From the NCBI RefSeq assembly GCF_000499845.2, contig NC_023755.2, forward strand, positions 33,009,753 through 33,073,752: DNA of 64,000 nucleotides, given 5' to 3'. The translations under genes and the position numbers were made by a program. Source of the DNA: Phaseolus vulgaris (taxonomy: Eukaryota; Streptophyta; Magnoliopsida; Fabales; Fabaceae). This document shows, piece after piece, positions 34,703 to 45,960 of this stretch. The notes under the pieces are model-generated. The model worked only from the letters and a program-made list of their open reading frames with translations, was not told the origin of the DNA and made no database searches. Every line of letters begins with the position of its first letter. Position 1 is the stretch's first letter.

Positions 34703-34984
34703 AATGTGTTGATTTTCCATCAAGGAGCCCTGCAAGAGACAAGATCAAGTAGCAAGGTTTGGTCCCCTAACAAATTTGGGTCCATTTGCATTAATTGGAT
34801 CATTAAAAGCCTTAGGATTCTTAGAATTGTTTAGAACCCATTTTAAAATACCTTTAGGAACAGAAAATTTCCTAACTCTGCAGAATATAACAAAGTGACC
34901 TTTTTTCATACAATAAAAGCCTGAAACAATCGGTTGTTTCGACTTTTCAATCGGTTGTTTTTCACATAAGGTTGAAAAAGGATT

Positions 34985-35166
34985 TTAAACACCACTTTTC
35001 TTGCTTTGTGGATTAAAAGCAATCCAGCTTTTCCAAAAGCACAATTTTTGAGAAGAAAGAACAGTTTCAAAATTTGATTTTCCTTTTGAAAGCTTATCCA
35101 CAGTTTTCACAAGATAGTGAACCTTTTCATGAGATTCACAATTTTCACAAAAACTTGAGTCACATT
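34985..35166 (-). pseudogene. Copia-A gag C-terminal part, copy 2
   Basis: Part of the coiled-coil gag extension (SFCENCESHEK, then ETVLSSQKLCFWKSW). It is cut at 35166 by the solo LTR and resumes at 36990. The second knuckle lies just below, near 34900. Confidence 0.8.
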
Positions 35167-36989
35167 TGTTGGGTTTAATAGTGCCAAAGTTCAAGAGGGG
35201 GGGTGAATTGACCTTTTAAAACTTTCTCGCAGAAACAGTGTTTAACACAGTTTTACAGAAAATAAATCGGTTTATGTGAAAAATGAACAGATTTATTTCA
35301 GCACTGTTTTTGTTTTAAACGCTTTTAATTCAGCAAGGTTAATCACAAGATTATGCAGTGAGAATTTCCAGCAGCACACACACAAATATCAGATTTGAAA
35401 AAAAAAACAGTGAAACACAAAACAGCAAGCTTCAATTTCAAGCAAGTGATTAAGGTTCAATTGATAGCATGCTAGTTAATTGAGTGACCTTTGCAAACAA
35501 CCTGTTCCAATGGCTTTTAACAGACTATGAGTGTTCTTCTTGATGTCAAGCAATTTTCAAGAAATTAAGAACAATGAATCACAGAATAACAAGCTTTAAC
35601 TTTAAGCAATTGTTTAAGGTTCAATTACTAGCATTGACAGTTTCTTGTGCAACCTATCACAGTCAATCTGTTCCAATGGCTTTTAGCAGATTTTATATGT
35701 TCTTATCAGATTAAAACAACTTTTTCAGAAATCAAGAACAGTATGCACAGTGCCCAGAAAGAACAGATTTATTTTCAATTAAACAGATTTATTTCTTTGC
35801 TGTTTTATCAATTATGCAGAAACGAAATTGCAGAGAGTGAGAAAGAATGAACACAAGCAATTATACTGGTTCACTCAACCTGAGCTACATCCAGTCTTCA
35901 CCAACAACAGGTGGAAATCACTAACACACAGTACAACCAAGTACAATTCCCACTGTTCTTGAAACCTACAAGAACTTAGGTACTCTTGCTGAAAAAACCT
36001 ATTTCAGCATACACACACACCCACTCTTCAAGAACACCTATCAAGAAGAGTGTTTAACCAAACTATTACAAGAAAGAGATGTGAAACGACTACACCTGAT
36101 TGAGGATACACAGATCTGCCTTAAACCAGTAGGCAAGATTGCTAGAACAGTAGCTGCACCTCACACCAAGCTTTTGGAACCAAACCAAGAACAAGCACTT
36201 TGTGATTTTTGAAATCTTTGAAGAACAAATGTTAATCCTTTGAAAACACTTAACTCTCTGCTGTCAAAACTTGTTTTTTGCAAATGTATGAATTGTTAAA
36301 AATCGTTATTAAGCTCAGAAACAAGTTTGCATTTTATAGAAAGCCAGCTTATAACAGAATTTTGAAAAACAGTTAAAGCTGTTATAAAATGAACAGATTG
36401 AAAATAAAATAAACTGATTTATTTTCAAAAGCAGTTAGAAAATCTGTTAAGTGAGGAGACTTAGTCAACCATTCTGGTTCTGAGATAAAACTGAAAAACG
36501 TTTAAGCTTGACATGGCACCAGAGGCAAAAAGAATCTATTCATTTACAGATGAACAGATTTATTTTTCAAAACGAAAACAGAGAAAGTTTAACAATTTAA
36601 AACTCAGTCGTTTTGAAAAGAAGAAGACTTAGTCAAAATACCTGATGCACAAAATCTAATTTTTACAAGACTTTAGCCAAGGCATCAGTGAAAAAATGAA
36701 TATGTTTATTTAGAAAAGAACAGATTTATTTTTATGCAGTAAACGTGTTTTTGTGTAAAACATGTGAAAAACAGTTTAAGAAAACTTATGCTTGTTCTTA
36801 TCACATGGCCAGTGGTTATGAGGTGAGTTACTCAGCAAAAAGCCACTCTTAGACAACCTCTAAGCACTAACTAAGACATACTTAAAGCAAAGCAAAAAAT
36901 ACATGAAAAGTACATAAAAGTCTTCATCAAACACTACATATAAGTCTTCATCAAACACAATCTTGAAGGGGCAGCAACCATCTTCAACA
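35167..36989 (-). mobile_element. Solo LTR, copy-2-specific
   Basis: 1823 bp, starting TGTTGGGTTTAATAG and ending CATCTTCAACA, with perfect 5-bp target repeats ACATT (35162-35166 and 36990-36994). Copy 1 has the empty site with one ACATT. There is no coding region, tRNA primer site or purine tract inside. The GAGGGGGGGTGAATTG block near the plus-strand start matches the same position in the Copia-A LTRs, so the LTR is probably read on the minus strand. It contains repeated GAACAGATTTATTT motifs. Confidence 0.92.
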
Positions 36990-36994
36990 ACATT

Positions 36995-38212
36995 TGCAAT
37001 AAGAATTTTTGTAAATCAGTTCCGGATTTTAAAAATCATTTTTCAAGTTATTCAGCTCTTCTTCCAATGCTTTGGCTCTATTTTCCCACCAATTATTCAA
37101 GCCTTTTAACCGGTTATTTAAAAGAGCCAGCCTATTAGCTTTTTCATGAGTTTCTTTAAAAGCATTAAGAAGTTGGTTGTAGTCTTCAAAATTGATTGAA
37201 GTGTTGTAACTTACACTACTTATGTCAGTTTCTCCCTTTGCCATTAAGCAAAGATTTGCTTCTTCATCTCCTGAAGATGAGTTAGAGGAAGAAACTTCAT
37301 TATCTTGTCAAGCAATGTAGGCTCTCTTGGCTTTCCCTTTCTTTTCACCTTTCTTGCTTGCTTCTCTTTCTTTATTCTCATTGTTGGGGCAATCAGCTTT
37401 AATATGTCACTTTTCACCACATCCAAAGCAGGTGTATTTATTAGTGTTAAAATCATTAATTTTCTTGTTGTTATACCTGTTGGATGGTTGATTCTTGTTG
37501 TTGTTTTTCTTCAAGAATTTGCTGAATTTCCTGGTCAGCAAGCTAAGGGTTTCTCCATCACTGTCATCACTTGAGTCTTGACAGTTTTTATGTCCAACAG
37601 CCTTCGGGGCAATGTTTCTCAAATGCTTATCTTCATTTTCTTGAACATTCATCCTGTTCATCTCCAATTCATGTTCTATAAGCTTCCCAAACAGTGAATT
37701 TGTTGTCAAGGATGTTAAATCTTTAGATTCATAGATGGTTGTGACCTTGGGCTGCCAAGATCTGTCTAGGCATTTGAGTATCTTGATGTTGAGTTATTTT
37801 TTTTCAAACATTTTTCCAAGACTCATAAGGTGGTTGACAATATGAGTAAACCTCTTTTGTACTTCTGCAATTGTCTCCCCTTTTTGCATTCTAAAAATCT
37901 CATATTCTTTGACAAGAGCATGTTTCCTTGCTCTTTTCACGTCATTTGTTCCTTCATGAGTGCCTTCAAGAGTATCCCACATTTCCTTTGTGGAGGCACA
38001 TTGTGATACCCTGAAAAAATCATCAGAATTTAAGGCAGATGTAATAATATTCTTTGCAATACAATCATATTGTGCCCTTTTGCTTTCATGCTCAGTCCAT
38101 TGGGACCAAGGTTTTCATAAATCACTTTATCATTTTCAAGCATAGGAAGAAAAGGACAATTTTCAATTGCATCCCAAATTCCTTTATCAATTGATTCTAC
38201 AAAGATTTCCAT
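36995..38212 (-). pseudogene. Copia-A gag N-terminal part, copy 2
   Basis: Segments: start at 38212 (KGIWDAIENCPF), UBN2-like block 37982-37794 (MWDTLEGTHEGTND), a zinc knuckle start (CFGCGEK) followed by the same in-frame TGA as copy 1, and the helical region 37244-37029. A base lost in the T/A-rich stretch near 37797 breaks the frame after MFEK. Confidence 0.86.
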
Positions 38213-38363
38213 CCTTACCTTCCAAAACTAGTAATTCAAACCACAAAACAGAGGTGGTCCGTTAATAGATGCACCCTCCCCAGAGGGTAGTTTTTTAGCC
38301 ATGAAAAAAAATTTAGGATCAAAAACTTGAATGACTTTCAAGAACCTAGCTCTTGATGTCAAT

Positions 38364-40293
38364 TGTTAAAAATGGAGGCCTTAAACAAGAGGGGATGAAT
38401 TGTTTATGCAAGATTTTCACAAATATTGAAGGTATAGTGAAGGCCAATGAGAATCCATCAATCAGAAATCTGTTCAGCTGATTTAAAAACAGTTTTCACT
38501 CAACAGTAAAAAATCAATCGGTTGTTTATAGCAACAATTATAAACTTCAAGCAAAAACATATTTAAAGAGATAAGGGATAGAAAGATTTGTTAGAATATA
38601 TTGCCTTAAACGAGAGGGGGGAAGGGGGGTAAATTGTTTAAGAGAGGTTTTTGAAAACTTTATCAGGTTTAACAAAATTTTTTGTGTGAATCCAAAACAG
38701 GAATCAAGTTTGCCAAGAATTTCAGCAATAAAACAGCAAAGCAACAGAAAAACAATCGGTTGTTTATACCAGCAAAGCTTAAAACAAAAATTAAATGAGT
38801 TCAGAGTAAGAGAGAGATACACCAACAGTTTATACTGGTTCACTCTTAAACCAAGAGCTACATCCAATCCCCAGAAAACCACTGGGTAATCCACTAAGCA
38901 ATCAAACCAGATTACAAAACACAAACCACCAAAGTAGTGACCTTGAACCCTTCAAGAAACACACTACCTTTGGCAAAACACACCAAGAGTATTGATCTTG
39001 ACCACCTCAAGAACATACAACACTCCTTGGCAACACAACACCAAAAATATAGTAGGTTTAGAAAGGATTACACCTGTTCACAGTACAATCTGAATTCAAT
39101 ACAATTGTAATCCTATTCCACTCTCTTTGAAAACCCAAAGTTTGATGTGAATGTTCAAATCTTAGAATCAACTTTGTCACAACTGAAAAACTCAAAACTG
39201 TTTCTCTTCTTTGTTTGAAAACATAAACAAACCATTTATATTTTCCAAAGATTGGTCAAAGCAATTAATGAAGGAGCGTATTCAGTTGAAAAACATTTAA
39301 AACAAATTCATCATTCAGAACTGAATTTTGTTAAGATTTTCAAAGAAACAATCGGTTGAAACCACGAAACAACCGATTGTTTGGCTTGACAGTTAAGTCA
39401 ACCAAACTAAAACAGTTTTCAACCTTTTCAAAACTCCTAAGAGTAAAACAACCGGTTGATTCGACAAAACAACAGGTTGTTTTTCACTTAGTTGGAAAAA
39501 CACTTGATTTCAAAAAGGTTTTAAATCACACCAGTTTTAGATTCAACAAAGGAGTGGATCACATTCCATTCTACTCAGATCTCACCCAGAAACAACAACA
39601 CCAGTCTTTCATCAAACACTTAAATTTGGATTCTTCAAAGCACTTGATCACTCTTGATCAACAAGATTCACACCAACAGTTCTTACAGAAATACAATAGT
39701 TAAGAGAGAAAAGGAATGATAATACCTAATACAATCACAATTAAATAGAAGAAGTACACAACAATCCTATTCCACTCTTAGAAAGAATCCACAGCTTGAA
39801 GAAATCTAGGAAAAACTTGATTTGAAAGTATTCTCATGAATCAATAACAACTAGTAGCGTAAAACAGATTATATAAACTCCAATCAGTTGTTAAAAGCAT
39901 TTAATGCAAAAGCCAAATGAGTTTTAAATCAAACATGACAGATTAAAGCATTCCAACTAAATTCTATTAAGAATTTTCAAAAATCAACCGATTGAAAACA
40001 CGAAACAATCGGTTGAATTGGCTTGACAGCAAAGTCAACCAATTTAAAGCTTTTTCAAATTCTTTTCAAAAACACTAAGTGTAAAACAACCGGTTGAAAT
40101 GACAATTCAACAGGTTGGTTTTTCACTTTCTTTAGAAAACATCTATTTCAAAAGAAATTGAATTAAACAACCTTGGACCAAATCTATGAGTAGATTTATA
40201 AATTCAAACTACACAAAACCCACACACACAAGCAACAGTAAAGTGTTCAAGTAATCTTCTTGGATTTGGAGACATCAAAACCTATGTTCAAGA
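38364..40293 (-). repeat. Copia-A 5' LTR, copy 2 (interrupted)
   Basis: TGTTAAAAATGG to TGTTCAAGA, followed by TTGCT. It is interrupted by the nested solo LTR. It is shorter than in copy 1 by a 194-bp deletion at a CACAC repeat just after the insert and by loss of one CAATCGGTTG unit near 38520. Confidence 0.87.
38589..39663 (-). mobile_element. Nested solo LTR, copy 2
   Basis: Counterpart of 7711-8812, again between AGATT repeats (38584-38588 and 39664-39668). It is 27 bp shorter, mainly because one of two adjacent CAAT(C)GGTTGTTT units was lost. Confidence 0.9.
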
Positions 40294-40298
40294 TTGCT

Positions 40299-42000
40299 TT
40301 CTCAAAATCATGGTAGTGGGATGTAAGTAACACAAACAACTCCACAATGAGGAACATTGTCTTTTCACTTGACTCCTATACTAAAGCAATAATATCTATT
40401 GAGTGCTTATAAATATTTTCTTTATTCATTAAACAACTTGATGTTATGTAAAGTTCTGAAAATGTTATCATGAATGAATGTTGTAAAACTGCAAACTCTC
40501 ATTTTTCCAATATGTGTCAATATGTTCCCAAACTACAATAAGAGCTAAAAAAAATTCAGTATGTCGAGCACGGTTAAACTTTAGTGAAAAGAAAAAATGG
40601 ACACATAATTATATGCACTTAGCATTAAAAAATGGGGAGATGTTGACTATGCTCTAAAACAAAATGGATTATTTTTGTACTTAACAAAAATTTAATTTAT
40701 ACTTAATTTCACACTAATTAAGAATGTTAGTGGTAGTTAAATTAATTTCACCATGTCACCATTTATCGATAAAATTAAAATATAAAATATAACAATAGAG
40801 AAACTAAAACGGTAAAAATATGGTCAAATGATATATAAAGGAAAAATTATTAACATATTTAGACCATATAAACGTGACACATAAAAGTATGAGTTCTATT
40901 AATGTTTTGTTGTAATATGACATATGTTTATGATTAAATTAAAAAATATAGATACACATATGATCAAATTAAAAATTATGGATACAAAGTTTATAATAAA
41001 ATTAGAAAATATAGATACATATACATTTATGATAAAATTGAAAAATACGGATACACATAAGTTTATGATAAAATTAAAAAATACATATACACAAAAAGTT
41101 TATGATAAAATTAAAAAATATGGAGACACATAAATTTATGATGAATTAAAATGTTACAATATAAATTTATAGTTCATTTTTATAAATACAAATACACATA
41201 TAGTAACGATGAGAATAAAAAATACATATACACATTAATGATAAAAATAAAACATGTGGATACTCAATGATGATAAAAAACAGATACACGATAGTGATAA
41301 AAAAAATACAAATACACAATAATGATAAAAATAAAAAAAATACAAATATACAACAATAACAAAAAAATGTGGATACATAAGCACGACATGACCTATGTTT
41401 TAGCTAGTATTTATAATAATAATAAAAACATTAAATGTATTTCAAATAAAAAAAAGTTTATATATTAATAAAAATAAAATAAATAAAATAATTATATTAT
41501 AAAATTTATATACAGAATTAATTAGGTATAATACTTTATTATAATCGATTAAATAGTATTATACATAATAGTATAAATAATAATATAAATTCTCTAACAT
41601 TTATATATGTTATATATATATATATATTATTAATAATATTAATAATAATATCATTAATAATATTTATATTATTATTATTACTATTAATAATAATAATGTT
41701 ATTAATAATACTATTATTAAAAATATTTATTATTATTAATAATATTATATCATTAATAGTATTTATATTATTGTTATTATTATTATTAATATTAACATTA
41801 TTATTATTTTAATTAATTTAGGGGAGGAGAGTTGATATAGTTATTGATTTTCTGACTGATTTGTGATTAATTTTGTGACTGAAAAAGTGACTACTTTTAA
41901 AAAATTACAGTAAAAAAAAAATGGTTTTATTATTATTAATAATTTTGAAAAAATATTTATCATCAACTATTATTTTCTACTACTATTATATTGTTATTGT
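40299..42000. other. AT-rich intergenic repeat tract, copy 2
   Basis: Counterpart of 9642-11441. One of the tandem units near 10440-10490 is missing, and the TTA block is shorter. There is no gene. Confidence 0.75.
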
Positions 42001-42348
42001 ATCATAATTAAAGGTATTAAAATTAATATTAACATTTCGCTCTCACTAAGTACAAGAGCTTATAGTTAAGATTTTATTATTATTAATTTTGATTTTATTA
42101 TCTTTAAACTATTTTATCGTTATTATTGCATTAATGGTCAGTTACAGGGCTGTTAGTATTCCTATTTTATAGCTTCCAGTAATTGTAATTTTATTATATA
42201 TATTATTGAAGTAAATCAAAATAAATAAAATTAGTTCAACAATTTTGCAATTTTGTGCAATTACGTTCAATTAGTTTCTACAACCTTTTGCCTCTTGTTA
42301 TTTCCTTCAATTAGTTCCTACAACTGGTATAAGAGCCAGTTTGTTATC

Positions 42349-43455
42349 ATGAACTCTACCCAATTATCAGTCTCTATCTTTGATGGAAAAAATTACAATC
42401 GGTGGTGTGTGCAGATGAGAGTTTTGTTTGATTATCATGTGTTATGGGATGTCGTTGAGAGTGGAGTGTCTGCATTAGGTGATAATGCAACTGAGGCGCA
42501 ACGAGTAGCGCATCGTGACCAGAAGAAGAAGGACAATAAGGCTTTGTATCTCATCCATCAAGTGATGAATGACGAGACGCTTGAGCAGATAGAAGGAGCA
42601 ACAACTGCAAAAAAGGCTTAGACCATTTTGTCAACCAATTATAAAGGTGATGACAAGATCAAAATGGTGCGTCTTCAAACCCTAAGACGCCAATATGAAC
42701 TGCTGCAGATGGAAACCACAAAGACTATTAATGTCTATATAAATAAAGTTTTTGCCTTGTTAAATCAGATGAAGACCAATGGTGAAACACATTCGGAGCA
42801 CGCAAAGGTGGAGAAGATTTTGAGGTCTTTAACTCCCAGATTTGAACATGTTGTTGCCGCAATTAAAGAGGTCAATGACATTTCAACTATGACAGGAAGG
42901 TTATTGTCTGGTTCCCTACGAGCGCATGAGCAGCAGATGAATGACAATAAGATTGAAAAACCAATTGAACAGGTTTTACAAGCATAAGCCTCAATTGGTA
43001 GCTCCTATCATGAACATGACACTTATTGCTGTAAAGGTCGTGGTGGCCAGAATCATGGAGGCGCTGAGCAAAACAACATTGGTTCCAATCACAATCCAAG
43101 TTCAAATAACTCTTGGCGCAGAGGACAAGGAGGCATGTATAATAAATCAAATGTGGAGTGTTATAACTGCCATAAACGCAACCATTATGCAAATGAGTGT
43201 AGATCAAAAGGTGATAATCACGTTGCCAATTGTGCTCAAGAAGATAGTAATCACGAACAAGATGAAAAGGATCATGCAGTACTAATGGCAGCCACATTAA
43301 ATGAAACTCCAAACAATCAGACTTGGTATTTGGATACAGGTTGCACAAATCATATGTGTGGTCAGAAGAAGTTGTTTGCAGATTTGGATGACTCATTTCG
43401 CACAAAAGAGAAATTCGGTGATGGCAGGTTCGTTCCGGTGACTGGAAAAGGGTGA
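42349..43455 (+). pseudogene. Copia-B gag and protease, copy 2
   Basis: The ATG at 42349 opens a frame whose N-terminus is the standard copia gag start (FDGKNYNRWCVQMRVLF). One reading frame continues for the whole length, with stops at 42619-42621 (TGG to TAG), 42985-42987 (CAA to TAA) and 43453-43455. The CCHC knuckle (CYNCHKRNHYANEC) and the D-T-G protease site are intact. Compared with copy 1, the early frameshift is absent. Confidence 0.88.
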
Positions 43456-43467
43456 ATTCTTATCACA

Positions 43468-44540
43468 TTGAAGAATGGTGATCACAAGTACATCTATGAT
43501 ATTTTCTGTGTACCTGATATGAAAAGTAATCTATTGAGTATGGGACAGCTGGCCAAGAAGGGTTATGTGATGCACATAGTTGAAAATAAATTCTCAATTT
43601 TTGATAAAAAAGGTAGTTTGATTCTTAGAACCTTTTTATCAAAAAACCGAATGTTTCCAGTAGATATTCATAAGGGTGATTTCAAGTGTTTGAATGCAAT
43701 AGTGAATAATGAATCGTGGTTATGGCATTTACGCTTTGGGCACCTAAATTTTCAGAGTTTGGAAAATCTCTCCAAATGAAATTTAGTGAATGGTTTACCC
43801 CATATTCATCACCCTGATCAATTGTGTGAGGCTTGCATATTTTGAAAGAATCACAGGATACCATTTGTTAAGGAGCCTTGGCGTGCATAATTTTCTTTGG
43901 AGCTTGTTCATACAGATGTTTGTTGCCCGACGAATATATCATCAATTGGAAAACTTGGATTTATCTATTGAAAAGCAAGGATGAGGTATTCCACTACTTT
44001 AAAATATTTAAAACATTTGTTGAAAGAGAGAGTGACAGACTAATTAAGATGGTGCGTAGTGATGGAGGGGGTGAGTACAAGTCTAATGAGTTCAAGAAGC
44101 ACTGTGAAGAACTTGGGTTGTAACATAACATAACATGTCCCTACACACCTCAACACAACGGAGTTGCCGAGAGAAAGAATAGAACAATCATGGACATGGC
44201 AAGGAGCATGCATAAAGCGAAAGGTATGCCAAATTATTTTTGGGTTGAGGTCGTAACATGTGCGGTATATTTGATAAACAGATCATCCACTTGGAGTGTT
44301 CCTAACACAACTCCGATTGAGGCATGGAGCGGATTCAAACCCAATGTGAAGCACTTGAAGGTATTTGGGTCAATTACTTATGCTCATGTCCCCAAGGCAG
44401 CAAGATCGAAGTTGGATGATAAGGCAGTGAAGACCATTTTCATTGGATATAAGCATGGAGGATACAAACTCTACAATCCAATGACAAAGAAGGTGATTGT
44501 CAGTCGTGATGTTACATTTGCCGAAGATGGGGAATGGTAA
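43468..44540 (+). pseudogene. Copia-B integrase region, copy 2
   Basis: Pre-integrase segment with WLWHLRFGHLNFQSLENL (the two His are intact here), then stops at 43777-43779 and beyond. A 43-bp deletion near 43947 removes the FIDDFSR block with the first catalytic Asp. The second Asp (RSDGGGEY) and the catalytic-Glu block (HNGVAERKNRTIMD) are preserved, the latter better than in copy 1. It ends at a stop at 44540, as in copy 1. Confidence 0.87.
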
Positions 44541-44558
44541 TGGAATGAAACAACTGAA

Positions 44559-45191
44559 ATGAATTCGAAAAAACGATATATTTACGTTTTGAACGATGAT
44601 GTGGAAGATGAAGTCACTCTTGAAGCACCTACAGTTCAACCTGAAGTTGTAGTTCAACCTGAAGCTGTAATTCAACCTAAAGTTGCAGCTCCAATTGCAA
44701 CTATGATGGAGCGACCAAGAAGGCAACAACGACAACATGTACACCTTCAAGATTGCGAAGTAAATCTTGATGATGAAGTTGATGACAATGGAGATTTAGT
44801 TCACTTTGCTTTTCTTGCAGATTCAGAACTTGAGAGACTTATAGATGCCATTCAACATCCCAAATGGCAAAAGGCTATGAATGAAGAATTGATGGCGATT
44901 GAGAAAAACAATATCATGACTCAAATTGGTTTTAATCTAGATATTCCAATTAATATTTATGTTGACAATGTCTCTACAATTAATCTTGCAAAGAATCCAG
45001 TTTTTCATCAAAGAAGTAAACATATTGATATTCGATATCACTTCCTGCGAGACCAAGTTGAGAAGAACATGATCAAATTGGAATATTGCAGATCAGAATA
45101 TCAGATTGCATATATTTTCACTAAGCCATTGAAGATCAATGTTTTCATCAAGTTAAGAAATTTGTTGGGCAGGAAGGTTGTTCCAAATTAG
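44559..45191 (+). pseudogene. Copia-B RT-deleted fusion, copy 2
   Basis: A 210-codon open frame, collinear with 14027-14659 and carrying the same internal junction (EKNN to the IYVDNVS block). Scattered substitutions, for example ADIFTKPL to AYIFTKPL, show no sign of purifying selection on the tail. Confidence 0.88.
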
Positions 45192-45489
45192 AATTAAGGG
45201 AGGATGTTGGTTATTAATTCAGATTTTATTATTATTAATTCTGATTTTATTCACTTTATAGGCATGTTCGTATTCCTATTTTATAGCTTTCAGTAATTGT
45301 AATTTTTTTATATATATTATTGAAGTAAATCAAAAAATAAATGAAATCAGTTCAGCAGTTTTACAATTTTGTGCAATTACGTTCAATTAGTTTCTATAAC
45401 ATTTTGTCAAAAAATTAATATTAACATTCTACTCTCACTAAGTACAAGAGCTTATAATCACTCGATCATAAACTTTTTTTAATGATCAA

Positions 45490-45590
45490 GTGATTATTAT
45501 TATTTTTATTATTATTATATATTTATTATTTTTATTATTACTATTCTTCTTCTTCTTATTATTATTATTATTATATTATTATTATTATTA

Positions 45591-45632
<42 letters not shown>

Positions 45633-45960
45633 AATGACTATTATTATTTGTACTACTATTATTATTATTAATAGTATTAATAATAATAATATTAGTAATA
45701 CTATAAATAAATAAAATATTATTATTAATAATACTATCATTAATAATATGTATATTGTTATTATTACTATAATTAATAATAATAGTAATACTATCATAAA
45801 AAAATTTAATATTAAAATTAAAATAAATGTTATTTTAATTATTATTAATACTATTAATATTAATATTATCATTTATATATTTATTAATATTATAATATTA
45901 ATATTATTATTACTAATATTATGTGTTAACATTATTATTATTAATAATATTATTCAACAT
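45490..45960. repeat. TTA/TAA simple-sequence tract, copy 2
   Basis: Counterpart of 15061-15530 with different repeat numbers and an added TTC run at 45545-45556. Confidence 0.88.

Larger units (their letters stand above)
30733..40293 (-). mobile_element. Copia-A element, copy 2 (both ends present)
   Basis: Same element as 1963-9636, here with both termini and matching 5-bp target duplications TTGCT (30728-30732 and 40294-40298). It contains a 1823-bp solo LTR insertion (35167-36989) and the old nested solo LTR (38589-39663). A 530-bp deletion spans the RNase H/LTR boundary, and a telomere-repeat tract sits in the protease region. It is not capable of encoding a complete polyprotein. Confidence 0.92.
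42061..45407 (+). mobile_element. Copia-B element, copy 2
   Basis: 5' LTR 42061-42322, primer site TGGTATAAGAGCCAG (better preserved than in copy 1), coding region 42349-45191, 3' LTR starting at 45205 and truncated near 45407 by a deletion that also removes part of the right 65-bp repeat. It has the same RT deletion as copy 1. In-frame stops are numerous. Confidence 0.88.
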
